From Ga0077553 sp038215275 (GTDB lineage: Bacteria > Acidobacteriota > Terriglobia > Bryobacterales > Bryobacteraceae), in assembly GCA_038215275.1 (NCBI GenBank), contig JBBQRA010000002.1, positions 1 to 64,000 on the forward strand: a stretch of 64,000 bases of DNA, read 5' to 3'. A model generated the notes under the pieces. That model was given only the letters and a program-made list of their open reading frames with translations, searched no databases and was not told the DNA's origin. The translations under genes were made by a program, and so were the position numbers. This document shows, piece after piece, positions 25,392-34,218 of the stretch; within the stretch, counting starts at the first letter, position 1; each line of letters starts with the position of its first letter.

Positions 25392-27145
25392 TTCCGCCAA
25401 CCCCCCAGGTGAGTGATCTCCGTCGCCCCGTCCACCGCGTACGGCTCGCACAGGAACCCCTGCACGGTCGACCCGTCCGCCAGCGTCAGCGACCCGATCG
25501 AAAGCGGCGCCGGCACCAAGGCCACGAAGCTCCCGTACTGCTCCACCGGCATCGCCCACACCTCCACTTCAATCCCCGATCCCACCGCACCCGGGGTCCG
25601 CAACAGTCCCGGCTTCGGCGGCGTCGTCCCCGGCAGCGCGTAGAACTTGTAATGCATCGCCGTCCGCGTCGTCCGCACCAGCTTCGCGCCGCGCTCGGTC
25701 AGCTGCCCGTTCAGCGGCATCCCGCTCAGGTGCGCTCCCACCACGGCCACCGCCACGCATCCCGGCGGCACCGTCGATGCCTCCATCGCCGGCGTATCGC
25801 TCAGCGCGGCCATCGTGCCGCCCAGGTGCTTCCCCTGCGCCCGATGCAACCGGTCCGCCATCTGCAGCAGACCCGTTTCGCAGAACGCCTGCGCCATTAG
25901 CGTCACGCCAAACGGCAACCCGTTCCCCCGGAACCCCGCCGGCAGCGCCACCGCGCTCAGGTCCAGCAGGTTCACGAAGTTTGTATAGTAGCCCAGGTTC
26001 GTATTCAGCTTGAACGGGTCCGCCTCCACAGCAGCAATCTTGTAGATCGTCCCCGTCGTCGGCAATAGCATCACGTCCATCTTGGCCCACTCGGCCTCTG
26101 TCCGCCGCCGTAGCGCGGCCAATTTGTACTCCGCTTCGAAACCGTCTTGTGCCGTGTAACGGCTGGCTCCCTGGATAATCTCACGCACTACGGGGTGCAT
26201 CGCCGCCGCGCTAGACGCGACAAACGACGAGATGGCAGCCAGCCGTTCACTCACCCACGGCCCCGCGTACAGAAGATCTGCACTGTCGCGGAAGCTTTGA
26301 AAATCGATCTCCACCTTCGTCCCGCCCAGCGCCTCCAATCGCGCCACGGAACGCCAATACAACGCCTCAGCCTCGGCGTCCCCGAAGAACTGCAACAGCG
26401 CAGCCTGCGGCACGCCAAACCGGAATGAACCCGTCGCCCACGCCTGCGGCGCCACGCGCGTCCGCCGTGAGTAGGAGTCTGTCTCGTCGAACCCGCCCAC
26501 TACCTGCAACACTGCATCCGCATCTCCGCACGTCAGCGCAAACACGGTCACGCAGTCGAGCGTCCGGCACGCCGGCACCACACCGCTCGCCGGCACCAAC
26601 CCCTTGGTCGCCTTCAGTCCAACCAGATTATTGAAGGCCGCTGGCACCCGCCCGCTCCCCGCGGTGTCCGTCCCGAGCGAGAAAGTCACCATTCCCTTCC
26701 CCACCGCCACCGCCGACCCCGAACTCGACCCGCCCGATACGTACGTCTCGTCGAACACGCTTCCGCAAGCCCCATACGGTGACCGTACCCCCACCAATCC
26801 TGTCGCAAACTGGTCCAGGTTCGTTTTGCCGATCAACACCGCGCCCGCGTCTTGCAACCGCTGCACCACTGTCGCCGTCTGCTCCGGCCGGTAGGCATAC
26901 GCCGGGCATCCCGCCGTCGTCTCCATCCCCGCCACGTCGATGTTGTCTTTAATCGCAAACGGAATCCCCGATAACGGCTTCGCCGCATCGAATCCCGCTG
27001 GCGCGTCGTCGGTCATCGAAATCCAAACCGGATTCCCGCCCCCCGCCCGCCGCCGCGCTTCGGCGATCACCTCGACCGTCGTAAACTTCCCGGCCAGGTA
27101 CCCGCTCCGTAGTGTATGCAGATCAAAGCTCAGTTCATTCAGCAT
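25358..27145 (-). CDS. atzF: Allophanate hydrolase
   Basis: 595 residues. ATG 27145 with GGAGG upstream is preferred to the in-frame TTG at 27163. The N-terminal amidase-signature domain contains FAIKDNID with the catalytic lysine, DTAGSGRVPA with the cis serine and GGSSSGSAVAVG with the nucleophile neighbourhood; the C-terminal 120 residues form the small domain typical of allophanate hydrolases (ending GGWRNYM). It splits allophanate into ammonia and carbon dioxide, the last step of the guanidine/urea pathway encoded upstream. The start overlaps the end of the carboxylase gene by 11 bases. Confidence 0.92.
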   Translation of the reverse strand: MLNELSFDLHTLRSGYLAGKFTTVEVIAEARRRAGGGNPVWISMTDDAPAGFDAAKPLSGIPFAIKDNIDVAGMETTAGCPAYAYRPEQTATVVQRLQDAGAVLIGKTNLDQFATGLVGVRSPYGACGSVFDETYVSGGSSSGSAVAVGKGMVTFSLGTDTAGSGRVPAAFNNLVGLKATKGLVPASGVVPACRTLDCVTVFALTCGDADAVLQVVGGFDETDSYSRRTRVAPQAWATGSFRFGVPQAALLQFFGDAEAEALYWRSVARLEALGGTKVEIDFQSFRDSADLLYAGPWVSERLAAISSFVASSAAAMHPVVREIIQGASRYTAQDGFEAEYKLAALRRRTEAEWAKMDVMLLPTTGTIYKIAAVEADPFKLNTNLGYYTNFVNLLDLSAVALPAGFRGNGLPFGVTLMAQAFCETGLLQMADRLHRAQGKHLGGTMAALSDTPAMEASTVPPGCVAVAVVGAHLSGMPLNGQLTERGAKLVRTTRTAMHYKFYALPGTTPPKPGLLRTPGAVGSGIEVEVWAMPVEQYGSFVALVPAPLSIGSLTLADGSTVQGFLCEPYAVDGATEITHLGGWRNYMATLAKPSR

Positions 27146-30100
27146 CGGGGGCCTCCTCCACAATCAATAAGGCCTGCCCGGCCTGCACCACGCCGCCCTG
27201 GGCTACCAGCACCTGCCGTACCAATCCATTCACCGGCGAACAAACGGCCACCTCCATCTTCATAGCTTCCAGAATCACCAGCCGGCCCCCTTCGGTCACC
27301 ATCTGCCCCACGGCAATCTCCACGCTCCAGACGCTCGCCGTCGTCGGAGCCCGTAGGGCCCGGCATCCCGGCGGCACGTCCAACTGCGGAGCCGGAGGCG
27401 CCTTTTCGAACACCTCCGCCGCGGAGGCATTCTTGCCCCACCTCTCCCGCTCGGCTTCAAACGCCGCCTGCTGCTTCGCCTTGAACTCCGCCGCTCCCGG
27501 AGGCGGAGGCGCCAGCCGGTAAGTCGTCGGCTCAATTTTCACCGGATACCGCCCCAGCGGGAACGCCTTCCGATAATCCAACAGCTCATCCGCACCCACC
27601 GGGAAGAACCGAATCTGGTCAAACCCGCGCAGCAGCCAAGGCTTACCCGCTTCGAAGGCGTCCGTACTCTTGTACGTATTCCACATCTGAATCGTCCGGC
27701 CCACAAACTGGTAGCCACCTGGTCCCTCCATGCCATACACGCACAGGTACGCCCCGCCAATCCCCACGGCATTCTCCGGCGTCCACGTGCGCGCCGGATT
27801 GTACTTCGTCGTCACCAGCCTGTGTCGCGGATCGGTCGGCGTCGCCACCGGCGCGCCCAGGTAAACGTCACCCAGGCCCATCACCAGGTAGCTCGCGTCA
27901 AACACAATCTTCTTCACGTCTTCCACCGAGTCCAGTCCATTAATCCGCCGGATGAACTCAATGTTCGATGGGCACCACGGCGCATCCGGCCGCACACTCT
28001 GCATGTACTTCTGAATCGCCAACAGCGTCTGCGGATCTTCCCAACTCAACGGCAGATGGACGATCCGCGAGGGAACCTCCTCCTCCGTTCTTCCCTCTGC
28101 CTGCGCCAGAATGTCCAGCAGTTCGGCCCGCGAAAGCTGCCGGCTGTCGTAGTGCACCTGCAGCGTCCGAATACCCGGCGTGATGTCGATCACCCCCGGA
28201 ATCTGCTGGTCCCTCAGCCAGTGCGCCATCGCCTGCACCCGGAAGCGCAGCTTCATGTCCAGCACCGGCTCGCCAAACTCCACCAGCAGATACTTATCGC
28301 CGGCGGTCCGGTACAACGTGTCGCCGTGCGCCTTCACAATCGCCGGTTCCGTAGCTTCCTCGGCAAACAGCGTCGGCAGCTTCGTCAACCCCTCAATGGC
28401 GCGGTCCAGTTCCCATTCCAGCTGCACGGCCTGCTGGTTCGTCATCCGCCGGAACCGTACCGCGTCCCCGGCCTTCAACTGACCCATCTTCCACAACTCG
28501 GCCGCCACAATCGTCGCCGGGCACACAAACCCGCCCAAGCTCGGCCCGTCCGGCCCCAAAATTATCGGCATGTCGCCCGTGAAGTCCACTGTGCCCACGG
28601 CATAGGCGTTGTCATGCACATTCGACGGATGCAGCCCCGCCTCGCCGCCGTCTTTCCGCGCCCATTCCGGCTTCGGTCCAATCAGGCGCACGCCCGTCCG
28701 GTCGGAGTTGTAGTGTACCTTCCAGTCGGTCGAGAAGAACATGGCGATGTCGCCATCGGTCATGTAATCCGGAGCCCCGTAGGGCCCGTACAATACCCCA
28801 ATCTCCCAGCGGTTCCCGTACTCCGGCGGATGCTCCGCTTGCTCCCCCGGCCCGTCCACCATCGCCGCCATCGGCAGCAAGTCACCAGCTCGCAGCACAC
28901 GGCCACCATGCCCGCCGAACTTGCCCAGCGCGAATGTCGCCCGGCTTCCTAAATACTCCGGCACGTCAAATCCGCCGCGCACCGCCAGGTACGCCCGAAT
29001 CCCCGCCCCCACCACCTGGTTCATCCGCAGCGTCTGCCCGGCCTTCACCGCAATCGTCTGCCACGGCGGCACCCGCTTGCCGTCCAGCTTCGCCTCCATA
29101 TCCGCGCCCGTCAAGGCCACGACAGCATCGCAGCGGAACTTCAGCGTGGGGCCCGTCACCGTGCACTCCAACCCCGCGGCGTCCCCGGAATTCCCCACCA
29201 ACCGGTTCGCCAGCCGGAACGCCAGCGAATCCATCGGACCCGATGGCGGCACGCCGACTTCCCAGTAGCCCAGCCGCCCCGGATAGTCCTGCACGGTCGT
29301 CTGCGTCCCGCCGTCCAGAATGTCCACCGCATGCGAAACATAGTTGAACGTGTTCAAGTACGACGTCGTCATCACCGCATTCCGGAAAACCGGCGACGCC
29401 ACCACCTGCCGCAAGTACTCGACGTTCGTCGCAATTCCAGCCACCGTCGTCTGCGCCAGCGCCGCTTCCAGCTTCTCAATCGCCGCCGCGCGGTTCTCCG
29501 CCGTCACGATCACTTTCGCGATCATCGGATCGTAGAACGGCGTAATCTCACTGCCCCGCTCCACCCAAGTCTCCACCCGCGCTTCGCTCGGAAAGCTCGC
29601 CGCTGTCAGTCGTCCCGAAGAAGGCCGAAAGCTCTGCCCCGGGTCTTCGGCGTAGACGCGCACCTGAATCGAGGCGCCGCACACCGCCGGCCGCTTCAAC
29701 TCCAACTCGCCCGCCGCCTGCCGTACCATCCATTCGACGAGATCCACCCCCGTCACCTGCTCGGACCCCCCGTGCTCCACCTGCAGCCGCGTGTTCACTT
29801 CAAGGAAGTAGAACTCCTTCGTGTCCGCGTCATAGAGGAACTCCACCGTCCCTGCATTCGCGTAGCTCACCGCGCGCCCCAATCGCTCCGCCGCGTCGAA
29901 CAGCGCCTGCCGAATCTCTTCCGGCAAATCCGGAGCCGGCGTCTCTTCAACGACCTTCTGATTCCGCCGCTGCAGCGAACAGTCCCGCTCTCCCAGAGCG
30001 ATCACTTCGCCCTTCCCGTCCCCGAAAATCTGCACCTCAATATGCCGCGCCCGCGCCACAAACTTCTCGAGGAACATCCCCCCGTCTTTGAAGTTCGCCT

Positions 30101-30662
30101 GGCTCAACCGCGCCACCGTCTCGTAGGCGCCCGCCAAATCTTCTGCCCGGGAACACACCTGCATGCCGATGCCGCCGCCCCCCGCCGTGCTCTTCAGCAT
30201 CACCGGAAAGCCAATCCGCGCCGCTTCGGCCTGCGCCTCTTCGACCGAACCAACCAACCCCGAACCGGGCGCCAGCGGCACCGCGTTCGCCGCCGCCAAC
30301 TCCCGCGCCGTATGCTTCAAACCAAACGCCCGCAGGTGCTCCGGCGCCGGGCCGATAAAGGCAATCCGCTCCGCCCGGCACGCCTCGGCAAATCCCGCGT
30401 TCTCACTCAAGAACCCATACCCAGGGTGGATCGCCTCCGCCCCCGTCGCCTTTGCCGCCTCTAGCACTTTCCCGGCATCGAGATAGCTCTCCGCCGCCAG
30501 CGACGCCCCCAATAGCACGGCCTCATCCGCCTGTGCCACATGAAGCGAACCCGTGTCCGCCTCCGAGTAGACCGCCACCGAAGCAATCCCCATCCGCCGC
30601 AGCGTCCGGATCACCCGGCAGGCAATCGCCCCCCGGTTGGCTATGAGTACTTTCTTAAACAT
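27135..30662 (-). CDS. Biotin-dependent urea/guanidine carboxylase
   Basis: 1175 residues. The N-terminal 450 residues are a biotin carboxylase (VMLKSTAGGGGIGMQVC with the ATP lid, EVNTRLQVEH). The middle contains KipI/KipA-like (AHS1/AHS2) parts and the C-terminus a biotinyl domain with EAMKMEV, lysine near residue 1135. It carboxylates urea or, in many lineages, guanidine at the expense of ATP. The two DUF1989 genes directly upstream, the carboxyguanidine deiminase type, favour guanidine as substrate. Operon order on the minus strand: two DUF1989 genes, this gene, allophanate hydrolase; 8-base overlap with the gene before. Confidence 0.9.
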   Translation of the reverse strand: MFKKVLIANRGAIACRVIRTLRRMGIASVAVYSEADTGSLHVAQADEAVLLGASLAAESYLDAGKVLEAAKATGAEAIHPGYGFLSENAGFAEACRAERIAFIGPAPEHLRAFGLKHTARELAAANAVPLAPGSGLVGSVEEAQAEAARIGFPVMLKSTAGGGGIGMQVCSRAEDLAGAYETVARLSQANFKDGGMFLEKFVARARHIEVQIFGDGKGEVIALGERDCSLQRRNQKVVEETPAPDLPEEIRQALFDAAERLGRAVSYANAGTVEFLYDADTKEFYFLEVNTRLQVEHGGSEQVTGVDLVEWMVRQAAGELELKRPAVCGASIQVRVYAEDPGQSFRPSSGRLTAASFPSEARVETWVERGSEITPFYDPMIAKVIVTAENRAAAIEKLEAALAQTTVAGIATNVEYLRQVVASPVFRNAVMTTSYLNTFNYVSHAVDILDGGTQTTVQDYPGRLGYWEVGVPPSGPMDSLAFRLANRLVGNSGDAAGLECTVTGPTLKFRCDAVVALTGADMEAKLDGKRVPPWQTIAVKAGQTLRMNQVVGAGIRAYLAVRGGFDVPEYLGSRATFALGKFGGHGGRVLRAGDLLPMAAMVDGPGEQAEHPPEYGNRWEIGVLYGPYGAPDYMTDGDIAMFFSTDWKVHYNSDRTGVRLIGPKPEWARKDGGEAGLHPSNVHDNAYAVGTVDFTGDMPIILGPDGPSLGGFVCPATIVAAELWKMGQLKAGDAVRFRRMTNQQAVQLEWELDRAIEGLTKLPTLFAEEATEPAIVKAHGDTLYRTAGDKYLLVEFGEPVLDMKLRFRVQAMAHWLRDQQIPGVIDITPGIRTLQVHYDSRQLSRAELLDILAQAEGRTEEEVPSRIVHLPLSWEDPQTLLAIQKYMQSVRPDAPWCPSNIEFIRRINGLDSVEDVKKIVFDASYLVMGLGDVYLGAPVATPTDPRHRLVTTKYNPARTWTPENAVGIGGAYLCVYGMEGPGGYQFVGRTIQMWNTYKSTDAFEAGKPWLLRGFDQIRFFPVGADELLDYRKAFPLGRYPVKIEPTTYRLAPPPPGAAEFKAKQQAAFEAERERWGKNASAAEVFEKAPPAPQLDVPPGCRALRAPTTASVWSVEIAVGQMVTEGGRLVILEAMKMEVAVCSPVNGLVRQVLVAQGGVVQAGQALLIVEEAPDAE

Positions 30663-31296
30663 CCCAGATCATGACCTCAACAGGAGTCGGGTTATAGGCG
30701 TTGCAAGGATTATTCAACTGCGGGCAATTCGAGATCAGCACCAGCGTATCCATCTCGGCCCGCATCTCCACATACTTGCCCGGACCGCTCACGCCATCTT
30801 CAAACGTCAGCTTCCCCGCCGGCGTCACCGGCACATTCATGAAGAAGTTCACGTTGTGTGTAATGTCGCGCTTGTCCAATCCCCCGCTCCATTCCAGCGC
30901 CAAACGGACAAACGTCTGCCGGCAGGCGTGCATGAAGCGCTTCTCAATCGCGTACCGCACCATGTTCGATTCCATCGCGCAGGCCCCGCCCACCGTATCG
31001 TGCCGCCCGCAGGTATCGGCCACGATCGTCATCAACGTATGCCCATGAATCGTCTTCAGTTCGGAACCCGTCGTCAGGTAAAGGTTCCCCTGCTCCCGAA
31101 TCGTGTCCACGGCGCTGTAACGGTCGCTGTAGTCGTGCGCGTTGAAGAACAACGTATCCGCGGCTTGGTTCCCTTCAAGGTCCACAATCCGGAATACCTG
31201 GCCCTGCTTCACTTCGTGGATCCAGCCGTCTCCCGCCGGAACCACTTGCCGGTACACCGCCGTCTCCGGCGTCAAATAGCTTTCGACTAAGCTCAT
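30655..31296 (-). CDS. DUF1989 protein, urea-carboxylase-associated type 2 (likely carboxyguanidine deiminase subunit)
   Basis: 213 residues from ATG 31296, which overlaps the stop of the previous gene (ATGA) and has GGAGAGG ahead; the frame extends upstream only through shadow sequence. DUF1989 proteins of this kind accompany the carboxylase and have a conserved core with NQAADTLFFNAHDYSDRY and later CNAYNP. In bacteria that degrade guanidine, the pair of DUF1989 proteins forms carboxyguanidine deiminase, which releases allophanate and ammonia. The identity of the pair here is inferred from position and family. Confidence 0.85.
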   Translation of the reverse strand: MSLVESYLTPETAVYRQVVPAGDGWIHEVKQGQVFRIVDLEGNQAADTLFFNAHDYSDRYSAVDTIREQGNLYLTTGSELKTIHGHTLMTIVADTCGRHDTVGGACAMESNMVRYAIEKRFMHACRQTFVRLALEWSGGLDKRDITHNVNFFMNVPVTPAGKLTFEDGVSGPGKYVEMRAEMDTLVLISNCPQLNNPCNAYNPTPVEVMIWDV

Positions 31297-32012
31297 AGAA
31301 AATACCTCTCCGTCAACGTGAATCCGCGTCCATTCTCTCGCCGCGACAGCCGGCACGGATCATCCGCCCCCGGCAGCGGCACCCGCTTCACCGTCAGGCC
31401 CACCGGCTTCGGCGCCCACGCCCCTCCCGGCGCTAGCGGATGCGGACACGTGCAAACCACCATCAGCGTATTCATGTCGCTGCGCAGTTCCACCGTCGAC
31501 CCCGCCGGCGAGTGGCCCTCCACATAGCGGAACGATCCTTCGTCTTCGACGAACACTTTACTGAACAGATTTACGCTCGCCGTGAAGTCCCGCTCGTTCA
31601 TTCCGTACTTGGCCAGTTCCACCAGAATCAGATCATGCGCGTTGGTGTGCCAATCGTTCCGCAATGCCTGATAGGTGCCCTTCCCGAACTGCCTCGTCAC
31701 TCCGGTTTTATTCGAGAAACCCGCCAGCGGATCGTGCCAACCCAGGTCGTCGTGTGTAATCGACGCCAGCACCCGCCCCATGTCGGAATAGAGGCAGTGG
31801 CCCTGCGTCAAATGCGCCGTATGTTGACACTTCAGCGTGTCCGGCATGTTGTAGCGCTCTACAAAATTGTCAGCGTTATAGAAGAGTACCGAGACGTTTG
31901 CACCGCCCTCCGTATCCACGATGCGCAACGCCGTGCCGCGCTTGAATACGTGAGACCAAATGCTGCCGCCTGGCAGGGACTCTTCCCAAAGAACGGACGT
32001 TTCCGTCGACAT
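31293..32012 (-). CDS. DUF1989 protein, urea-carboxylase-associated type 1 (likely carboxyguanidine deiminase subunit)
   Basis: 239 residues, first gene of the guanidine/urea operon on the minus strand, ATG 32012 with CAGGAGTGAATTCCC upstream. Conserved features: GANVSVLFYNADNFVERYNM near residue 40 and a C-terminal CTCPHPLAPGG. With its downstream homologue it probably makes the heteromeric deiminase. The 226 bases upstream of it up to the end of acs hold no recognised guanidine riboswitch; see the region entry. Confidence 0.85.
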   Translation of the reverse strand: MSTETSVLWEESLPGGSIWSHVFKRGTALRIVDTEGGANVSVLFYNADNFVERYNMPDTLKCQHTAHLTQGHCLYSDMGRVLASITHDDLGWHDPLAGFSNKTGVTRQFGKGTYQALRNDWHTNAHDLILVELAKYGMNERDFTASVNLFSKVFVEDEGSFRYVEGHSPAGSTVELRSDMNTLMVVCTCPHPLAPGGAWAPKPVGLTVKRVPLPGADDPCRLSRRENGRGFTLTERYFL

Positions 32013-32238
32013 GGGAATTCACTCCTGTGAAATTGAAAGTGGAAAAAAGGGAAGGAAGAAACCGCTAGGAAAGCAAGGAGGGGGGACCGCAACAAACATC
32101 CATCCGCGTCAACCGCAACATCACCGCAAGGGAAACTTCTCCTCGGGTTCGATTGGCGGCGGGGGGCTGCATCACCTAAGAATGGCACGCATCCGCCCAC
32201 GCCGCGCAAGAAATTACTTCTAAGCCTGATTCAAAAAA
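32013..32238 (-). other. Leader/intergenic region upstream of the guanidine/urea operon
   Basis: 226 bases between acs and the first DUF1989 gene. I looked for the conserved blocks of guanidine-I, -II and -III riboswitches and did not find them. A GG-N10-GC arrangement (TGGGCGGATGCGTGCC on the minus strand) weakly resembles a sigma-54 promoter, but the flanking consensus is poor. A strong ribosome binding site (AGGAG) precedes the start codon. No terminator for acs is evident. Confidence 0.4.
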
Positions 32239-34191
32239 CTAATCCTCGTCGTGCTGCGCCGCCAGCGTCGTCAGCACGTTCATGTCTTCGAGCGTCGTCA
32301 CGTCTCCCGCCACGGTGTTAGAGGTGACAATCTCTCGCAGCAACCGCCGCATGATCTTCCCGCTCCGCGTCTTCGGCAAAGACTCGGTGAACCGAATCTC
32401 TTCCGGACGCGCAAACGGTCCAATCTCGTGGGCCACCCACTGCCGCAACTCTTTGCCTAGAGTGTCCACGTCCTTGGCGCTCTTCTTCAGCGTCACGAAG
32501 CAGCAAATCGACTGGCCCGTAATCTCATGCGGCTTGCCGACCACGGCCGCCTCCGCCACCGAAGGATGCTTCACCAGCGCCGACTCAATCTCCATCGTGC
32601 TCAACCGGTGACCGCTGACGTTCATCACATCATCCACACGCCCCAGCACCCAGAAATAGCCGTCTTTATCCTTCCGCGCCGCGTCGCCCGTGAAGTAGTA
32701 GCCAGGAAACCGCGACCAGTATTGATCCTGATACCGCTCCGGATCGCCCCAAATCGTCCGCAGCATGCTTGGCCAAGGCTTCCGCATAATCAGGAACCCT
32801 TCTTTGCCATCTTCCACCGCGTGGCCATTGTGGTCCACAATCTCCGGCACAATACCCGGCATCGGCATCGTCCCCGACCCCGGCTTCAACGGCGTCGCGC
32901 CCGGCATCGGCGAAATCAAAATCGCCCCGGTCTCCGTCTGCCACCATGTATCGACAATCGGACAGCGGCTCCCGCCGATCACCCGGTAATACCAGTCCCA
33001 CGCGGCAGGATTAATCGGCTCGCCGACCGAACCCAACAAGCGAAGCGACTTCAGGTCGTGCCGCTCCGGCCAATGGTCGCCCTGGCGGATCAACGCCCGG
33101 ATCGCCGTCGGCGAGGTATAGAAAATTGAAATTTTATATTTATCAATTAGCCGCCACCAACGGTCAAATGCCGGCGTGTCTGGAGCCCCTTCGTATATGA
33201 AGGTCGTAGCGCCGCAAGACAACGGCCCATATACGACGTAGCTATGCCCCGTCACCCAACCCACGTCCGCCGTGCACCAGTAGGTATCGTGTTCCTTCAG
33301 GTCGAACACCCACTTCGTCGTCATCGTCGCCTGCAGCAGATAGCCCGCCGACGTGTGCAGAATGCCCTTCGGCTTGCCCGTCGTGCCCGACGTGTACAGC
33401 ACGTACAGCGGGTGCTCACTGTCGACCTCTACCGGGGCTACATTCTCCGAAGCGGCCTCGTCCAGAACATGCCACCAGTGGTCCCGGCCCTTCTCCATCT
33501 TCACTTCCGAACCGGTCCGCTGATAGACCACTGTGTGCCGCACCGACGGGCACTCCCGCAGCGCCTCATCCACCGCGTCCTTCAGCCGGATCTCTTTGCC
33601 GCGGCGCCAGCCGCCGTCGGTCGTTATCACTACGCTCGCTTCCAAGTCCTGAATGCGCGCCTTCAACGCCTCAGCCGAAAACCCGCCAAACACCACCGAA
33701 TGCGGAATGCCCAGCCGCGCGCATCCCAGCATCGCAATCGCGGCTTCCGGAATCATCGGCATGTAGATCACGGCCCGTTCGCCGGTCTTCAAGCCCAGTT
33801 CCAGCAACGAACTTGCGAACCGCGAGACCAGCCGGTGCAATTCCCGATACGTAATGGTCCGTTGATCGCCCGGCTCCCCTTCGAAGATGATCGCGGCCTT
33901 GTTCCCCCGGCCGCCGATCGCATGCCGGTCCACGCAGTTGTAGCAGACGTTCAGCTTCCCGCCCACAAACCACTTCGCAAACGGAGGATTCCAATCAAGC
34001 GGCTTCTCGAACCGCTGGAACCAATCCAACTCCTGCTCGGCCAACTGGCCCCAGAACTCTTCGGTGTTATTCAAAGCCCGCGCATACATCGCGCGATAAG
34101 CATCCATCCCGCTCACGTTGGCCTGCCGGATGAACTCCTCCGACGGCGGCACCAGGGTCGGAAGCGATACGGGTTTAGCGTCTTGCGTCAT
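32239..34191 (-). CDS. acs: Acetyl-CoA synthetase
   Basis: 650 residues, the usual length. It activates acetate to acetyl-CoA through acetyl-AMP. Motifs: YTSGTTGKPKGILHTSAGY (P-loop), DTWWQTETGAI, and near the C-terminus KTRSGKIMRRLLRE, with the lysine that is acetylated to switch the enzyme off. Divergent from the xylose-isomerase-like gene, starts 27 bases apart. Confidence 0.96.
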   Translation of the reverse strand: MTQDAKPVSLPTLVPPSEEFIRQANVSGMDAYRAMYARALNNTEEFWGQLAEQELDWFQRFEKPLDWNPPFAKWFVGGKLNVCYNCVDRHAIGGRGNKAAIIFEGEPGDQRTITYRELHRLVSRFASSLLELGLKTGERAVIYMPMIPEAAIAMLGCARLGIPHSVVFGGFSAEALKARIQDLEASVVITTDGGWRRGKEIRLKDAVDEALRECPSVRHTVVYQRTGSEVKMEKGRDHWWHVLDEAASENVAPVEVDSEHPLYVLYTSGTTGKPKGILHTSAGYLLQATMTTKWVFDLKEHDTYWCTADVGWVTGHSYVVYGPLSCGATTFIYEGAPDTPAFDRWWRLIDKYKISIFYTSPTAIRALIRQGDHWPERHDLKSLRLLGSVGEPINPAAWDWYYRVIGGSRCPIVDTWWQTETGAILISPMPGATPLKPGSGTMPMPGIVPEIVDHNGHAVEDGKEGFLIMRKPWPSMLRTIWGDPERYQDQYWSRFPGYYFTGDAARKDKDGYFWVLGRVDDVMNVSGHRLSTMEIESALVKHPSVAEAAVVGKPHEITGQSICCFVTLKKSAKDVDTLGKELRQWVAHEIGPFARPEEIRFTESLPKTRSGKIMRRLLREIVTSNTVAGDVTTLEDMNVLTTLAAQHDED

Positions 34192-34218
34192 TCAGGCGAT
34201 TCTATCAACCGCGATATC

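Noticed and set aside
32013..32238. Guanidine riboswitch ahead of the guanidine/urea operon
   Set aside because: None of the conserved sequence blocks of the known guanidine riboswitch classes could be found on the minus strand.
32013..32238. Sigma-54 promoter with GG-N10-GC spacing
   Set aside because: Only the invariant GG and GC fit; the neighbouring consensus positions do not.
33244..34218. Long upstream extension of the xylose-isomerase-like frame
   Set aside because: It overlaps acs on the other strand completely and has no family signature; the homologous part begins near 34219.
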